This document shows positions 1 to 8,915 of a stretch of 64,000 bases of DNA, piece after piece. Position numbers and translations under genes: made by a program. The notes under the pieces were generated by a model. That model was not told the DNA's origin and did no database searches. It saw nothing but the letters and a program-made list of their open reading frames with translations. The stretch is from positions 1-64,000 of the forward strand of contig NZ_CP047029.1 in assembly GCF_009796805.1 (NCBI RefSeq). Direction: 5' to 3'. How positions within the stretch are numbered: position 1 is the stretch's first letter; each line of letters opens with the position of its first letter. This DNA comes from Algibacter sp. L1A34 (GTDB taxonomy: Bacteria > Bacteroidota > Bacteroidia > Flavobacteriales > Flavobacteriaceae).

Positions 1-795
1 GAAAAATTTACGCAGCAATATATAGATTCTGTTAAGAAAAATAATAGAAACGATTTTATTCATTTCTATCAAATTATAGATGTTTTAATTATTGATGATG
101 TGCAATTCCTAACAGGAAAAACAGGAACTCAAGATGTTTTCTTCCACATTTTTAATCATTTACATCAAAATGGAAAACAAGTTATATTAACAAGTGATAA
201 AGCACCTGTTGATATGCAAGATATTGAACAACGCTTATTATCTCGTTTTAAATGGGGACTTTCAGCAGAGTTACAACATCCTGACTTTGAAACTCGAGTT
301 TCTATTTTAAAGAATAAATTATATCGTGATGGTGTTGAAATGCCAGAGGACATTATTGAGTATGTTGCTAAAAACATAAAAACAAATGTTCGAGAATTGG
401 AAGGTGCTATTATTTCATTAATTGCACAGTCTTCTTTCAACAAAAAAGAAATCACTATTGATTTAGCTCGCACTATTGTTGAGAAATTTGTAAAAAACAC
501 AAAACGCGAAGTTTCTATAGATTATATTCAAAAAGTAGTATCAGATTATTTCCAAATGGACATCGATACACTTCAATCTAAAACTAGAAAACGCCATATT
601 GTACAAGCTAGACAATTAGCCATGTTTTTTGCTAAAAAACTAACAAAGGCATCTTTAGCCAGTATTGGTTCTCAAATAGGTAAACGTGATCACGCCACGG
701 TTTTACACGCTTGTAAAACGGTAGACAATTTATCCTCAACAGACAAACAATTTAGAAAATACGTTGAAGATATCACTAAAAAACTTTCTGTTTAA
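1..795 (+). CDS. dnaA: DnaA, chromosomal replication initiator (5'-truncated by window)
   Basis: The frame is open from base 1 and ends at TAA 793-795, giving about 264 residues of a protein normally near 470, so the window cuts off the N-terminal domain and the Walker A half of the AAA+ domain. The Walker B strand (VLIIDDVQFL) lies near residues 28-37, with sensor and arginine-finger regions after it (SRFKWGLSAEL). The C-terminal domain IV carries the DnaA-box-binding signature around GKRDHATVLHACKTV. The protein binds DnaA boxes and opens oriC using ATP. A GTG at 100 lies inside the AAA+ domain and is not the true start. The LMW phosphatase begins 12 bp downstream. Confidence 0.97.
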   Translation, partial: EKFTQQYIDSVKKNNRNDFIHFYQIIDVLIIDDVQFLTGKTGTQDVFFHIFNHLHQNGKQVILTSDKAPVDMQDIEQRLLSRFKWGLSAELQHPDFETRVSILKNKLYRDGVEMPEDIIEYVAKNIKTNVRELEGAIISLIAQSSFNKKEITIDLARTIVEKFVKNTKREVSIDYIQKVVSDYFQMDIDTLQSKTRKRHIVQARQLAMFFAKKLTKASLASIGSQIGKRDHATVLHACKTVDNLSSTDKQFRKYVEDITKKLSV

Positions 796-807
796 AACTG
801 TTTTAAA

Positions 808-1263
808 ATGACTAAAATTCTGATGGTATGCTTGGGAAACATTTGCCGTTCTCCACTTGCCGAAGGTATTTTAAAATCTAAACTATCCAACAACTTCATT
901 GTTGATTCTGCCGGAACAGCAAATTACCATACAGGTAACTCGCCAGATTCGCGATCTATTGCGGTGGCTAAAAAATATGGTCTAAATATTTCAAATCTAA
1001 AAGGAAGACAATTTTTAGTTTCCGATTTTGATACATTTGACATCATTTACGTGATGGATGATTCTAATTTCAAAAATGTAATCAAACTTGCCAGAAACAA
1101 TCAAGATATCTCTAAAGTTAACTTTATTTTAAATGAAGTTTATCCCAACAAGAATTTTAATGTACCAGACCCCTATTACGGTGGTAACGATGGTTTTGAG
1201 AACATATATAACATGCTAGATGAAGCATGTACTATTATTGCAAATAATTTAACTTCGGAATAA
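808..1263 (+). CDS. Low-molecular-weight protein-tyrosine-phosphatase
   Basis: This 151-residue cytoplasmic phosphatase has the complete CX5R P-loop at its N-terminus (C8-LGNIC-R14-S), with C8 the expected nucleophile. The general-acid Asp is in the VPDPYYGG motif (D121). Length matches single-domain LMW-PTPs. It follows dnaA by 12 bp and precedes a methyltransferase gene by 1 bp, so the three probably share a transcript, an order I know from flavobacteria. Family members dephosphorylate phosphotyrosine proteins, including tyrosine kinases of exopolysaccharide export in some bacteria. No capsule cluster is adjacent, so the substrate is unknown. Confidence 0.93.
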   Translation: MTKILMVCLGNICRSPLAEGILKSKLSNNFIVDSAGTANYHTGNSPDSRSIAVAKKYGLNISNLKGRQFLVSDFDTFDIIYVMDDSNFKNVIKLARNNQDISKVNFILNEVYPNKNFNVPDPYYGGNDGFENIYNMLDEACTIIANNLTSE

Positions 1264-1264
1264 A

Positions 1265-1981
1265 ATGACATCAGCTAAAGGCCAACTTTTTTTAATACCA
1301 ACTACTTTAGGCGATAATAATCCGCTAGATGTTTTACCTATAACTGTAAAAAATACCATAGATAAAATTGATGTTTTTATTGTTGAAAACGAAAAAACAG
1401 CACGCCGTTTCATAAAAAAGATTTGTCCAGAAAAAGCACAACCTTCACTACAGTTATTTACTTTAAACAAACGAACAGAAGCTAGTGAATTACCCGCTTT
1501 TTTAAACCCGTGTTTAAATGGAATTAACGTTGGACTTCTATCTGAAGCTGGCTGTCCAGGCGTTGCGGACCCTGGAGCCGATGTTGTAAAAATAGCACAT
1601 GAGAAAAACATAAAAGTAATCCCTCTTGTAGGACCATCATCTATTTTAATGGCTATGATGAGTTCTGGAATGAATGGGCAAAGTTTTGCATTTAATGGCT
1701 ACTTACCTATTGATAAAGGAGAAAGAAAAACAGAAATAAAGCGATTAGAGCGCTTATCTTTTGAGCATAACCAATCGCAACTTTTTATTGAAACACCTTA
1801 CCGGAACAATAAAATGCTAGAAGATTTAAGTACCGTTTTAGAAAACAACACCGATATCTGTGTAGCCTGTGATATTACTTTAGAAACTGAATTTATAAAA
1901 ACAAAGAGCGCCAAAGCATGGCAAAAAAATAGCGTTGACCTTCATAAAAGACCAACGCTATTTATTATACATAAAAGCTAA
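1265..1981 (+). CDS. RsmI-like SAM-dependent methyltransferase (tetrapyrrole methylase fold)
   Basis: The 238-residue protein has the tetrapyrrole-methylase/RsmI architecture: an N-terminal LFLIPTTLGD strand, a central SEAGCPGVADPGADVV motif near residues 97-112, a VGPSS motif near 123-127 and the FIETPYRN segment near 176-183. RsmI proteins 2'-O-methylate C1402 of 16S rRNA. This shorter flavobacterial form is a relative and its exact RNA target is inferred. It begins 1 bp after the phosphatase gene. Its 3' end faces a minus-strand gene 14 bp away. An 8-bp inverted repeat at 1930-1937/1953-1960, inside the last codons, may help terminate transcription. Confidence 0.85.
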   Translation: MTSAKGQLFLIPTTLGDNNPLDVLPITVKNTIDKIDVFIVENEKTARRFIKKICPEKAQPSLQLFTLNKRTEASELPAFLNPCLNGINVGLLSEAGCPGVADPGADVVKIAHEKNIKVIPLVGPSSILMAMMSSGMNGQSFAFNGYLPIDKGERKTEIKRLERLSFEHNQSQLFIETPYRNNKMLEDLSTVLENNTDICVACDITLETEFIKTKSAKAWQKNSVDLHKRPTLFIIHKS

Positions 1982-1995
1982 TTTTAAAACCCCTT

Positions 1996-2658
1996 TTAGA
2001 TTGCCTTAGCACGCCTATCTGGTTTTACAAATGAAGTGTCATAACCAGAAAAACGTTTCATATAATATCCAACTGTGGTTCCAAAACCATCAGCAAAATT
2101 ATCTAAACCGTAGCTTCTTAAATACGTTTTCACACTGCCAGGACCTGCTAAATGTGCTGCTGCCAAAATACCAGATTCTGTTACAACCACACCATTAATA
2201 CGTCGTCCTACAAAATTTTTAATGTCGCGACGTAAAATCCATTTATTTCTTGCGGCATTAGCAATAAACGCTTTTTCTTGTAGCTTAGGACTCTTTAAAA
2301 ACTGAGCTGGATTATTAATCCCAATCATTTTTAACGTTTCTCTCCCAAACTGATATTTGCCTAAATAACCAAAAGTGTTTACTGTTGTGTAATTACCTCT
2401 CGATTCCTTAAAGCCTATAGCTTCTTTAAATCCTACAAATGATTTTCCCAAATATGGAGAAAATACATTGTTCTCGTCATTCGACACTAAAACATCTTCT
2501 TTGATGTCTTCGTCGAGGCTTACAGTATAATCTAACTCTAAACCTGCTGTTGAATACTTACTTAAATCTTCTATCGAATTTTTTGATGAAAACGACACAC
2601 TTAACATAATTACTGTTAAAAGTGCTAAGACTAAATAACTTGCAATATTCTTTGTCAT
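1996..2658 (-). CDS. Lysozyme-like domain membrane/periplasmic protein
   Basis: The protein has 220 residues. An N-terminal hydrophobic segment (about residues 5-25) is a signal anchor. It is followed by an acidic linker and a C-terminal domain with a lysozyme/transglycosylase-like core: an FKESRGNY motif near residue 83, in which the Glu matches the catalytic Glu of the lysozyme superfamily, then a FGYLGKYQFG segment and a GILAAAHLAGPGSV helix. Such domains cleave the peptidoglycan MurNAc-GlcNAc bond. The precise family was not identified and activity is inferred. It is monocistronic, convergent with the methyltransferase gene, and preceded by a well-matched promoter at 2716-2746. Confidence 0.7.
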   Translation of the reverse strand: MTKNIASYLVLALLTVIMLSVSFSSKNSIEDLSKYSTAGLELDYTVSLDEDIKEDVLVSNDENNVFSPYLGKSFVGFKEAIGFKESRGNYTTVNTFGYLGKYQFGRETLKMIGINNPAQFLKSPKLQEKAFIANAARNKWILRRDIKNFVGRRINGVVVTESGILAAAHLAGPGSVKTYLRSYGLDNFADGFGTTVGYYMKRFSGYDTSFVKPDRRAKAI

Positions 2659-2715
2659 AATTTCTAAATTCTTCAGTGAATTTACAATTAAAAATCACTT
2701 GAAATTTTGAGCGTG

Positions 2716-2746
2716 CAAAGATACTCAATATTATAACACCAACAAA
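2716..2746 (-). promoter_or_regulatory. Bacteroidota-type promoter for the lysozyme-like gene
   Basis: Read on the minus strand, TTTG (2746-2743) is followed after exactly 19 nt by TATCTTTG (2723-2716). This matches the Bacteroidota primary-sigma consensus TTTG-N19-TAnnTTTG. The start codon is 58 bp further on, leaving a leader of about 50 nt. Confidence 0.75.
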
Positions 2747-2768
2747 ATTAATCGATTAACTACACTAA

Positions 2769-3680
2769 TCAAATGTAGAATGGATGAAAAACACACCCTT
2801 TTTTATTAAATTCGAGAGTCGGAAACGGTATTTTTATCATACTAAAAACACTAAAAATCGTTTTCAGAAAAGGCGAATTTGTTTTTATTTTATCCAAATT
2901 AACATCGAAACTAAGAAACATTTGCCTGTAAGGCGAGTTATTTATTAACATTTGGTTATCAACACTTTCCACTCCTCTAAGCATACCTTCCCCACCATAA
3001 CCAACAGCAATATTGAGCCATTTAGGGATTTTACTTTTCTTAAAAAAAGATTGCAAATTTGCGCTTAACCAGTAAGTTTGTCCGTTGTAATCCTTTAACA
3101 CCTCTTCTAAAATACCATTCCCGAGCTTATCAGGGTTCCGTTTGGCGTATTTTGTTTGATGAAAACTATACTTTAAAGCAATTCTTTGTTCCTTCCACAA
3201 TAATTCTTGCCCAATATACAAACTTGTACCTGATGCATTAGCCAAAATATCACCCCAGGAAAAACCCCATTCTTCAGAATAACCGTCTAAAATTTCAACA
3301 GCAGAAAGGAAACCAAATCCCAATGTAGCTCCATAAATAAGTTGATCCTTTTCACCTACACCACTCCAGTTTAAAACTTGCGCACCATGTTTCCCTATTT
3401 GATAAGCAGAAAACGCATGCCCAAACTTATCCATTTGCAACCATTCATTATTATCATTTAAAGTATGTAATTTAGAACGCTCGTAATCTGCATACCATAA
3501 TTGGTTTAAACCAACTAAAGTTATGCCTGCAAGTGCAGCTTCAGAAATAACAACAGTATTACGTCTTGAAATATTTAAAGAATCACTAGGTATAAAAAAT
3601 GAATTGAACTTCGTTTGAGAAAAAGCTAGCGACGAAACCAAAATTAGAAACAACGCATATTTCACTCTAAAACCATCCAC
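2769..3680 (-). CDS. DUF2279 family (YfiM-like) exported protein
   Basis: The 303-residue exported protein matches DUF2279/YfiM-like proteins. The visible signature is DKFGHAFSAYQIGKHG near residues 83-99, then a glycine-rich hydrophobic stretch and the motif EEWGFSWGDILANASG near 136-151. The longest frame begins at GTG 3680, which overlaps the mltG stop as TAGTG. A second GTG at 3665 would start a cleaner signal peptide (KYALFLILVSSLAFSQ), so either start is possible. It is the last gene of the dapF-GNAT-mltG operon. Function is unknown; the family is placed in the cell envelope. Confidence 0.75.
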   Translation of the reverse strand: MDGFRVKYALFLILVSSLAFSQTKFNSFFIPSDSLNISRRNTVVISEAALAGITLVGLNQLWYADYERSKLHTLNDNNEWLQMDKFGHAFSAYQIGKHGAQVLNWSGVGEKDQLIYGATLGFGFLSAVEILDGYSEEWGFSWGDILANASGTSLYIGQELLWKEQRIALKYSFHQTKYAKRNPDKLGNGILEEVLKDYNGQTYWLSANLQSFFKKSKIPKWLNIAVGYGGEGMLRGVESVDNQMLINNSPYRQMFLSFDVNLDKIKTNSPFLKTIFSVFSMIKIPFPTLEFNKKGCVFHPFYI

Positions 3681-4723
3681 TATTTATTAATGCCTTGAGC
3701 AGAAAGATAACGCTGATATTCACGTGCGTTTACATTATGCTGTGCTAAAGTTTTAGCAAAATTATGATACCCCATTTTTTTTGCATTCGCAGCAAAATAA
3801 AGATATTTATGCTTTTCAAAATTTAGAACCGCATCGATAGCAGAGATATCTGGCATAGCAATTAATCCAGGAGGTAAGCCTCTATTTTTATAAGTATTGT
3901 AAGGAGATACAATATCTTTATGCACATTTAAAACACGCTTAATAATGGTGTTTTTATATTTTGGTAGTTGGTAAGCAGCAAATTTTAAGGTAGGATCTGC
4001 TTGTAATGGCATACCTATTCTTAATCTATTCATATAAACACCAGCTATCCTTGGTTGTTCGCTAGCTTGTTTAGATTCTTCGTAAACTATAGATGCTAAT
4101 GCAATAACTTGATTTTGAGATAAACCAATAGCTTCCGCTTTTTTAGTTCTTGTATCATTCCAAAAACGATTGTATTCTATTAGCATACGGTCTCTAAAAC
4201 CTTCAGCATCGGTGTTCCAGAAAAACTCATAGCTATTAGGCAAATACATTCCTAAAGCGGTTGCTTCACTAAATTTATTTTCAGCTAAAAAAGTTTTTTC
4301 TGTCATGGCTTTCAATAGAGACAAACTATCGGCTTCAATTTCTTTTGAAATGCGCCCCGCCAACTTTTCTAAAGTCGATTGGTTGTTAAACGACACTTTT
4401 ATAGGCACATTACCACTTCGTATAGAATTGATAATATCGTTATTTGTCATTCCCTTTTTAATAGCATACTTACCTCCCTTAATGTTAGAGGTATATTTTT
4501 TACGGTCAGCTAAATCATCAAACGAACCTATATCATCCAACAGCGGCTCTAATTGACTTCTCACTTCATCATAATCAGCCTTAGACGAAATATAAACATA
4601 AGCCGTTTCATTATTAAAGGCTGTATTAGGCCTCAGCATAGCTTTGTAAACAAAATTGGCAAAAAATCCGGCAACAACAAGTCCGATTACTAAAATGGCA
4701 AGAAGTATTTTTTTTATATACAT
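3680..4723 (-). CDS. mltG: Endolytic transglycosylase MltG (YceG-like)
   Basis: This 347-residue inner-membrane protein has a single N-terminal transmembrane helix (about residues 5-27), a LysM-like region around KGGKYAIKKGMTNNDI, and the C-terminal YceG domain. The catalytic region reads ALASIVYEESKQ (residues 208-219), with E215/E216 in the position of the family's catalytic Glu. NRLRIGMPLQADPTLK and the YNTYKNRGLPPGLIAMP segment are also typical. MltG cleaves nascent glycan strands at the membrane and sets their length. The gene abuts the GNAT gene with no gap and overlaps the DUF2279 gene by 1 bp, so it is co-transcribed. Confidence 0.93.
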   Translation of the reverse strand: MYIKKILLAILVIGLVVAGFFANFVYKAMLRPNTAFNNETAYVYISSKADYDEVRSQLEPLLDDIGSFDDLADRKKYTSNIKGGKYAIKKGMTNNDIINSIRSGNVPIKVSFNNQSTLEKLAGRISKEIEADSLSLLKAMTEKTFLAENKFSEATALGMYLPNSYEFFWNTDAEGFRDRMLIEYNRFWNDTRTKKAEAIGLSQNQVIALASIVYEESKQASEQPRIAGVYMNRLRIGMPLQADPTLKFAAYQLPKYKNTIIKRVLNVHKDIVSPYNTYKNRGLPPGLIAMPDISAIDAVLNFEKHKYLYFAANAKKMGYHNFAKTLAQHNVNAREYQRYLSAQGINK

Positions 4724-5248
4724 TTAATTTTTAATAAGCTGAAATAAATATTCATTTTTATAAGAACCATTTACATAGTTCCAATCTTTTTTAAGTCCAA
4801 TTTGTTTAAAACCTTGATTTGTAAACAGCTTGATACTAATAGTATTTTCTTCGGAAATATTACAATACAGTTGATGTAAATCTAAATGTGTAAAACTATA
4901 ATTCACTAACAAAAACAAGGCTTCTTTACCTGCTCCTTTACTTCTATCAACTTCATCTTTAACTAAAACACCAATACCTGCTCTTCCGTTTTTAACATCA
5001 AAATCGAACAAATCTATGAGCCCAATGGCTTCATCTTGATGATTAGAAATCACTAATCTTAGTTGCTTTACGTCGTAAATATCACGGTGAGCTTCCTCTA
5101 AATACTGCTTAATTAAAAACTTAGAATATGGAGTTTGCGTGTTACTAATTTCCCAAACAGCTTCATCGTTTTCAATGGCATGAATAAATTCTAGATCTTC
5201 AGGCTCTAAAGCGCGCAAATAGATATGTTCGCCTTTTAAAGTAATCAT
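4724..5248 (-). CDS. GNAT family N-acetyltransferase (RimJ/RimL-like)
   Basis: The 174-residue cytoplasmic protein has the GNAT fold of the Acetyltransf_3 type. It opens with the typical IYLRALEPEDLEFI segment and has the acetyl-CoA pyrophosphate-binding region around residues 92-112 (GIGVLVKDEVDRSKGAGKEAL) followed by the INT/NISEENTISIKLFTNQGF segment near 131-148. Substrate is unknown; relatives acetylate ribosomal-protein N-termini, spermidine or antibiotics. The start ATG overlaps the dapF stop by 4 bp (ATGA), and mltG follows with no gap. Confidence 0.88.
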   Translation of the reverse strand: MITLKGEHIYLRALEPEDLEFIHAIENDEAVWEISNTQTPYSKFLIKQYLEEAHRDIYDVKQLRLVISNHQDEAIGLIDLFDFDVKNGRAGIGVLVKDEVDRSKGAGKEALFLLVNYSFTHLDLHQLYCNISEENTISIKLFTNQGFKQIGLKKDWNYVNGSYKNEYLFQLIKN

Positions 5249-6018
5249 ATCTCGCCTTTAAACACAAATTTAGCTGGCCCAATAAGCCAAACATTTTTGT
5301 AAGTACCGTTTTCAATATCAAAACTCACATTTAATTTTCCGCCTTGAACATTTAATTTTATTAAAGTTTCAGGCGTTTCATTAATAGCGTGCATAGCAAT
5401 TGCAACAGCAGTAACTCCAGTTCCACAAGATAAGGTTTCATCTTCAACACCACGTTCGTAAGTTCTAACTCTAAAAACTTCGTCGTTTACTTTTTTAACG
5501 AAATTCACGTTTGTACCTTCATTAAAATATGGTTCACCATTTCTAATTTTAGATCCTTTATCTTTTATATCGAAATACTCAATAGCATCTTCAAATTGCA
5601 CATGATGAGGAGATCCTGTATTTAAAAACACGTGATCGTCAAACTTTTCAACAACATCAACATCCTGCATTTGAAGTTTCACAATATCTGCTTCAATTTC
5701 AGCATGATGTAAACCATCTATTGCTTCAAAAACTGCTTTATCTTCAATAACACATAATTGTTTTGCAAAAGCCACTAAACAGCGACCTCCATTTCCACAC
5801 ATGGTACTCTCGTTTCCATCAGCATTGAAATACACCATTTTAAAATCTAATGTATCATGATTTTCAAGAAGAATAAGCCCATCTGCTCCTATTCCAAAAC
5901 GTCTATCGCATAAAAAAGCAATGCGTTTGGTGTCTCTTTTATTGAACGTTTGCTCACGGTTATCAACCATTACAAAATCGTTACCTGTTCCTTGGTATTT
6001 ATAAAAAGTCTGTTGCAT
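5245..6018 (-). CDS. dapF: Diaminopimelate epimerase
   Basis: The 257-residue enzyme converts LL- to meso-diaminopimelate for lysine and peptidoglycan synthesis. Both catalytic cysteines are in place: C74 in STMCGNGGRC and C198 in ETLSCGTGVTA. The N-terminal YQGTGNDFVMVDN segment is typical. Length is close to the usual 260-280. It is first in an operon with a GNAT enzyme, MltG and a DUF2279 protein, a cell-wall-linked set. Divergent from htrA across 311 bp. Confidence 0.97.
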   Translation of the reverse strand: MQQTFYKYQGTGNDFVMVDNREQTFNKRDTKRIAFLCDRRFGIGADGLILLENHDTLDFKMVYFNADGNESTMCGNGGRCLVAFAKQLCVIEDKAVFEAIDGLHHAEIEADIVKLQMQDVDVVEKFDDHVFLNTGSPHHVQFEDAIEYFDIKDKGSKIRNGEPYFNEGTNVNFVKKVNDEVFRVRTYERGVEDETLSCGTGVTAVAIAMHAINETPETLIKLNVQGGKLNVSFDIENGTYKNVWLIGPAKFVFKGEI

Positions 6019-6329
6019 AATATGCTGGCAAATATATGAATAAAGAATCTAATTTTCTGTCCACAAATACAGGAATTAATCTATAAAAACATCAAATCTA
6101 GTACATCAATAATACGATCTTACAAACCTTATAATTTTGACACAAAACACTAACAAACATAGCTTTAATTATTCAATAACAATAAAACAAGACGTTTGCA
6201 CCCTCTGTTAAATAGGAGTTAAAGTGCACGTTAAAAATCGTTAAAAGTAAATTTAATGTTCAATAAATATCTAATTTTAATCATTAAATAGATTGAAATA
6301 AATTTTAAACTCTCAAAACAATATATAAT
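6019..6329. promoter_or_regulatory. Divergent intergenic region dapF/htrA with -7-like boxes
   Basis: This 311-bp gap must hold both promoters. For dapF (minus strand) there are two TAnnTTTG matches: TATATTTG at 6036-6029 and TAGATTTG at 6100-6093, the latter with a TTTG at 6126-6123 but a spacer of 22 rather than 19. For htrA (plus strand) TAATTTTG lies at 6132-6139 without a clear -33 element. None is decisive. No small gene is visible. Confidence 0.4.
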
Positions 6330-7739
6330 ATGAAAAAGATTTTAACCTTAGTAATGGTATCCATATTAGGAGGTGTTATAACGCTTGGCTCTTATAAACT
6401 CTTTTTAGAAAAAGACAATACTGTCGTAGTTGCAACAAGTAATGAAAAGCCTACTTTTCTACCAACAAATAATTTAAACATGGCATTGAATGCTGCCGAA
6501 AATACAGATTTTACAACGGCTGCAGATAATGCAGTACATGCAGTAGTTCATGTTAAAAACGTAACTATTAGTTCTGGACAAATGACATTACAAGATTTCT
6601 TTTCTGGAAGAAGCCCGCAACGTGCACAAATGGGCACAGGCTCTGGCGTAATTATTAATGCCGATGGTTATATTATCACCAATAACCACGTAATAAAAAA
6701 CGCTAGCGAACTTTCAGTAACCTTAAACAACAACAAAACCTATACTGCTGAAGTAGTTGGAACCGATCCAAAAACCGATATCGCTTTACTAAAAATTGAT
6801 GCCGATGAAGATTTACCCTATGTTACTTTTGGAGATTCCGATAGCGTACAAATTGGCGAATGGGTATTGGCCGTTGGTAACCCTTTTAATTTAACATCTA
6901 CCGTAACTGCAGGAATTATAAGTGCAAAATCTAGAGATTTAACAGGGCAAAGTTCGCAATCCTTTTTACAAACGGATGCTGCTGTAAACCCTGGGAACTC
7001 AGGTGGTGCATTAGTAAACACCAATGGAGAATTAATTGGTATTAATACGGCAATATCATCGCAAACAGGATCTTATGTTGGATATTCCTTTGCTGTACCG
7101 AGTAATATTGCTCGAAAAGTTATTGAAGATATTATGGAATTTGGTAACGTACAAAATGGTGTTTTAGGTATCCAAGGAGGCACGCTTAATAGCGCTGTAG
7201 CGGAAGAAATGGGTGTTAATTATGCCGAAGGTGTATATGTTGCCGAAGTTGTTAAAAGTTCCGGAGCTGAAAAAGCTGGTATTAAAAAAGGAGATATTAT
7301 TAAGAAATTAGACAATATCGAAATATCGAAATTTGAAGATTTAAGTGGTTATATTAAAACAAAACGCCCTAATGATGTTGTGAATGTAGAACTATTTAGA
7401 GATAATGATATAAAATCGGTTTCTGTAACACTTACAAAAACAGAGCTGTTTACTGTTAATTTCATGAAAATGGAATTACAAGATTTATCAGATTCTTTTA
7501 AAGAAAAGTATCAAATTAATTATGGAGTAATTGTTAAGAAAACAGAAAACGAATGGTTATACTCTAATTTAGGTATTTCTGAAGGTTATATTATTACTGG
7601 AATTAACGATAGTAAAATTGAAAGTATCTCGGATATTTCAAAATTAAAAGAAAAATACGGTGAAGATATCTTAGATCATATTAAAAAATTAGAATACATA
7701 AACACTCGAAAAGAGAAAAAAGAAGTTCTTTTCAAATAA
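6330..7739 (+). CDS. HtrA/DegP-family periplasmic serine protease
   Basis: The 469-residue protein has an N-terminal membrane/signal segment (residues 3-25), a trypsin-like protease domain and two PDZ domains. The catalytic triad is intact: H120 (ITNNHVI), D150 (DPKTDIALL) and S224 (NPGNSGGAL). PDZ1 covers about 275-370 and a shorter PDZ2-like region about 380-465. DegP-type enzymes degrade or refold misfolded envelope proteins. The gene stands alone, divergent from dapF, and is followed by a strong hairpin terminator at 7764-7803. Confidence 0.95.
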   Translation: MKKILTLVMVSILGGVITLGSYKLFLEKDNTVVVATSNEKPTFLPTNNLNMALNAAENTDFTTAADNAVHAVVHVKNVTISSGQMTLQDFFSGRSPQRAQMGTGSGVIINADGYIITNNHVIKNASELSVTLNNNKTYTAEVVGTDPKTDIALLKIDADEDLPYVTFGDSDSVQIGEWVLAVGNPFNLTSTVTAGIISAKSRDLTGQSSQSFLQTDAAVNPGNSGGALVNTNGELIGINTAISSQTGSYVGYSFAVPSNIARKVIEDIMEFGNVQNGVLGIQGGTLNSAVAEEMGVNYAEGVYVAEVVKSSGAEKAGIKKGDIIKKLDNIEISKFEDLSGYIKTKRPNDVVNVELFRDNDIKSVSVTLTKTELFTVNFMKMELQDLSDSFKEKYQINYGVIVKKTENEWLYSNLGISEGYIITGINDSKIESISDISKLKEKYGEDILDHIKKLEYINTRKEKKEVLFK

Positions 7740-7763
7740 TTATTGTTTGAATTTGTGTTAGTG

Positions 7764-7803
7764 AACCCTTTAAATTTAAAAACTTTAAAGGGTTTGTTTT
7801 TTT
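7764..7803 (+). terminator. Rho-independent terminator of htrA
   Basis: A perfect 11-bp stem (7764-7774 pairing with 7784-7794, arm AACCCTTTAAA) with a 9-nt loop is followed by a T-run to 7803. It begins 24 bp after the htrA stop. Confidence 0.85.
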
Positions 7804-8161
7804 CATTAGCTATACCGAACAAAACATTAAAAACTATATTTCGTGATTTTAGTAGAAAAACATAAACGCTATTCATTGTGTTCAATGCAATAATAACAAG
7901 ATAACTTTCCTCTGAAAATAACCAAAATACTCGACTATATATATGGTCCAATAATAAATATAACGATAGCTATTAGCTTATTAAGTTAATGAAATATGCT
8001 TCTAAAACGAGCATTTTACTTATTACAAAATAAAAACATCTAAAATAAAATGTTACCCGTATATAAATTAGCCTCATTTTAAAGAGGCTTTATAACTAAT
8101 TATAATCATATTTTCTTAACTTCGTCAACCGAATTCAACCAATTAAAAATTATTTTTAGAA
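7804..8161. other. Intergenic region upstream of the coiled-coil gene
   Basis: No convincing gene is present. An opposite-strand frame at 7676-7951 runs through the htrA 3' end and its terminator and has no coding character. A short 6-bp hairpin (AGCCTC 8070-8075 with GAGGCT 8084-8089) lies 70 bp before the next start and lacks a T-run. No clear promoter was found. Confidence 0.5.
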
Positions 8162-8776
8162 ATGAATTTTACTAAACAACTGTTTTTCATAGCATGTGCG
8201 TTTTTATTTACGCTTACTTCTTTTTCTCAAACCAATGCAACACAAGAAGAAGATAAATTATCATTAAACAGCGGCTCAATAGATAACCAATTTGAATTTG
8301 TTATCAGACGTTCGAACAGCTGGCAAGATTATAAAACCGTAAAAAAGACATGGCTTTACGCGCTTAAAGCACATACTTTAGATTCTTTAAAGGCGGTACA
8401 TAAAGATCTAGCCGACACACAAGTAGTTGTTAAAAACCAAGGAAAAGAAATTTCTGACTTAAAATTAAACTTATCTAATACGCAAACCGATTTAGACAAA
8501 ACCAACACTGAAAAAAACAACATGTCTTTGTTTGGTTTACAAATGAGTAAATCGAGCTACAATGTACTTATGTGGTCTATTATTGGGGGATTATTAGTGT
8601 TATTACTTTTCTTTATTTATAAATTCAATAATAGCAATGCGATAACTCGTGCTGCAAAGAAGAGTTTAGCCGAAACTGAAGAAGAGTTTGAGGAACACCG
8701 AAAAACAGCACTAGAACGCGAACAAAAAGTGCGCAGACAATTGCAAGACGAAATTAATAAACAGAAAAAAGCTTAA
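8162..8776 (+). CDS. Exported coiled-coil protein with one membrane helix, upstream of trmD
   Basis: The 204-residue protein has a signal peptide (about residues 1-22, ending FSQ), an extracytoplasmic part, a heptad-like coiled coil (about 75-120, rich in L, D, K, N), one transmembrane helix (about 138-155) and a charged C-terminal coiled coil (165-204) ending QKKA. No enzymatic motif is present. Proteins at this locus in flavobacteria are, as I recall, often labelled tRNA (guanine-N1)-methyltransferase; that looks like name transfer from the neighbouring trmD, because there is no SPOUT domain here. Function is unknown. A strong terminator at 8801-8830 separates it from trmD. Confidence 0.8.
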   Translation: MNFTKQLFFIACAFLFTLTSFSQTNATQEEDKLSLNSGSIDNQFEFVIRRSNSWQDYKTVKKTWLYALKAHTLDSLKAVHKDLADTQVVVKNQGKEISDLKLNLSNTQTDLDKTNTEKNNMSLFGLQMSKSSYNVLMWSIIGGLLVLLLFFIYKFNNSNAITRAAKKSLAETEEEFEEHRKTALEREQKVRRQLQDEINKQKKA

Positions 8777-8800
8777 AAACTTCTCTTTATAATATTAAAA

Positions 8801-8830
8801 AATCCGCAATGTTTATTGCGGATTTTTTTT
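8801..8830 (+). terminator. Rho-independent terminator before trmD
   Basis: A perfect 10-bp stem (AATCCGCAAT at 8801-8810 with its complement at 8815-8824), a 4-nt loop and an immediate T-run. It lies 25 bp after the stop of the coiled-coil gene. Confidence 0.9.
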
Positions 8831-8888
8831 GTTGTTAACCGAACGAAACACTTGGTAAATCTTAATTAAAAATACCGAACAATTAATT

Positions 8889-8896
8889 TATCTTTG
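8889..8896 (+). promoter_or_regulatory. Putative -7 box of trmD
   Basis: TATCTTTG, an exact TAnnTTTG match, lies 19 bp before the trmD ATG. No TTG element is found at the consensus 19-nt spacing upstream, so this is a half-site call. The preceding terminator makes an independent promoter here necessary. Confidence 0.5.
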
Positions 8897-8915
8897 TAGC
8901 AGATAAAAACAAGCC

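Noticed and set aside
7676-7951. 91-codon minus-strand frame across the htrA 3' end
   Set aside because: It overlaps htrA and its terminator, has no recognisable motif, and no promoter or start context.
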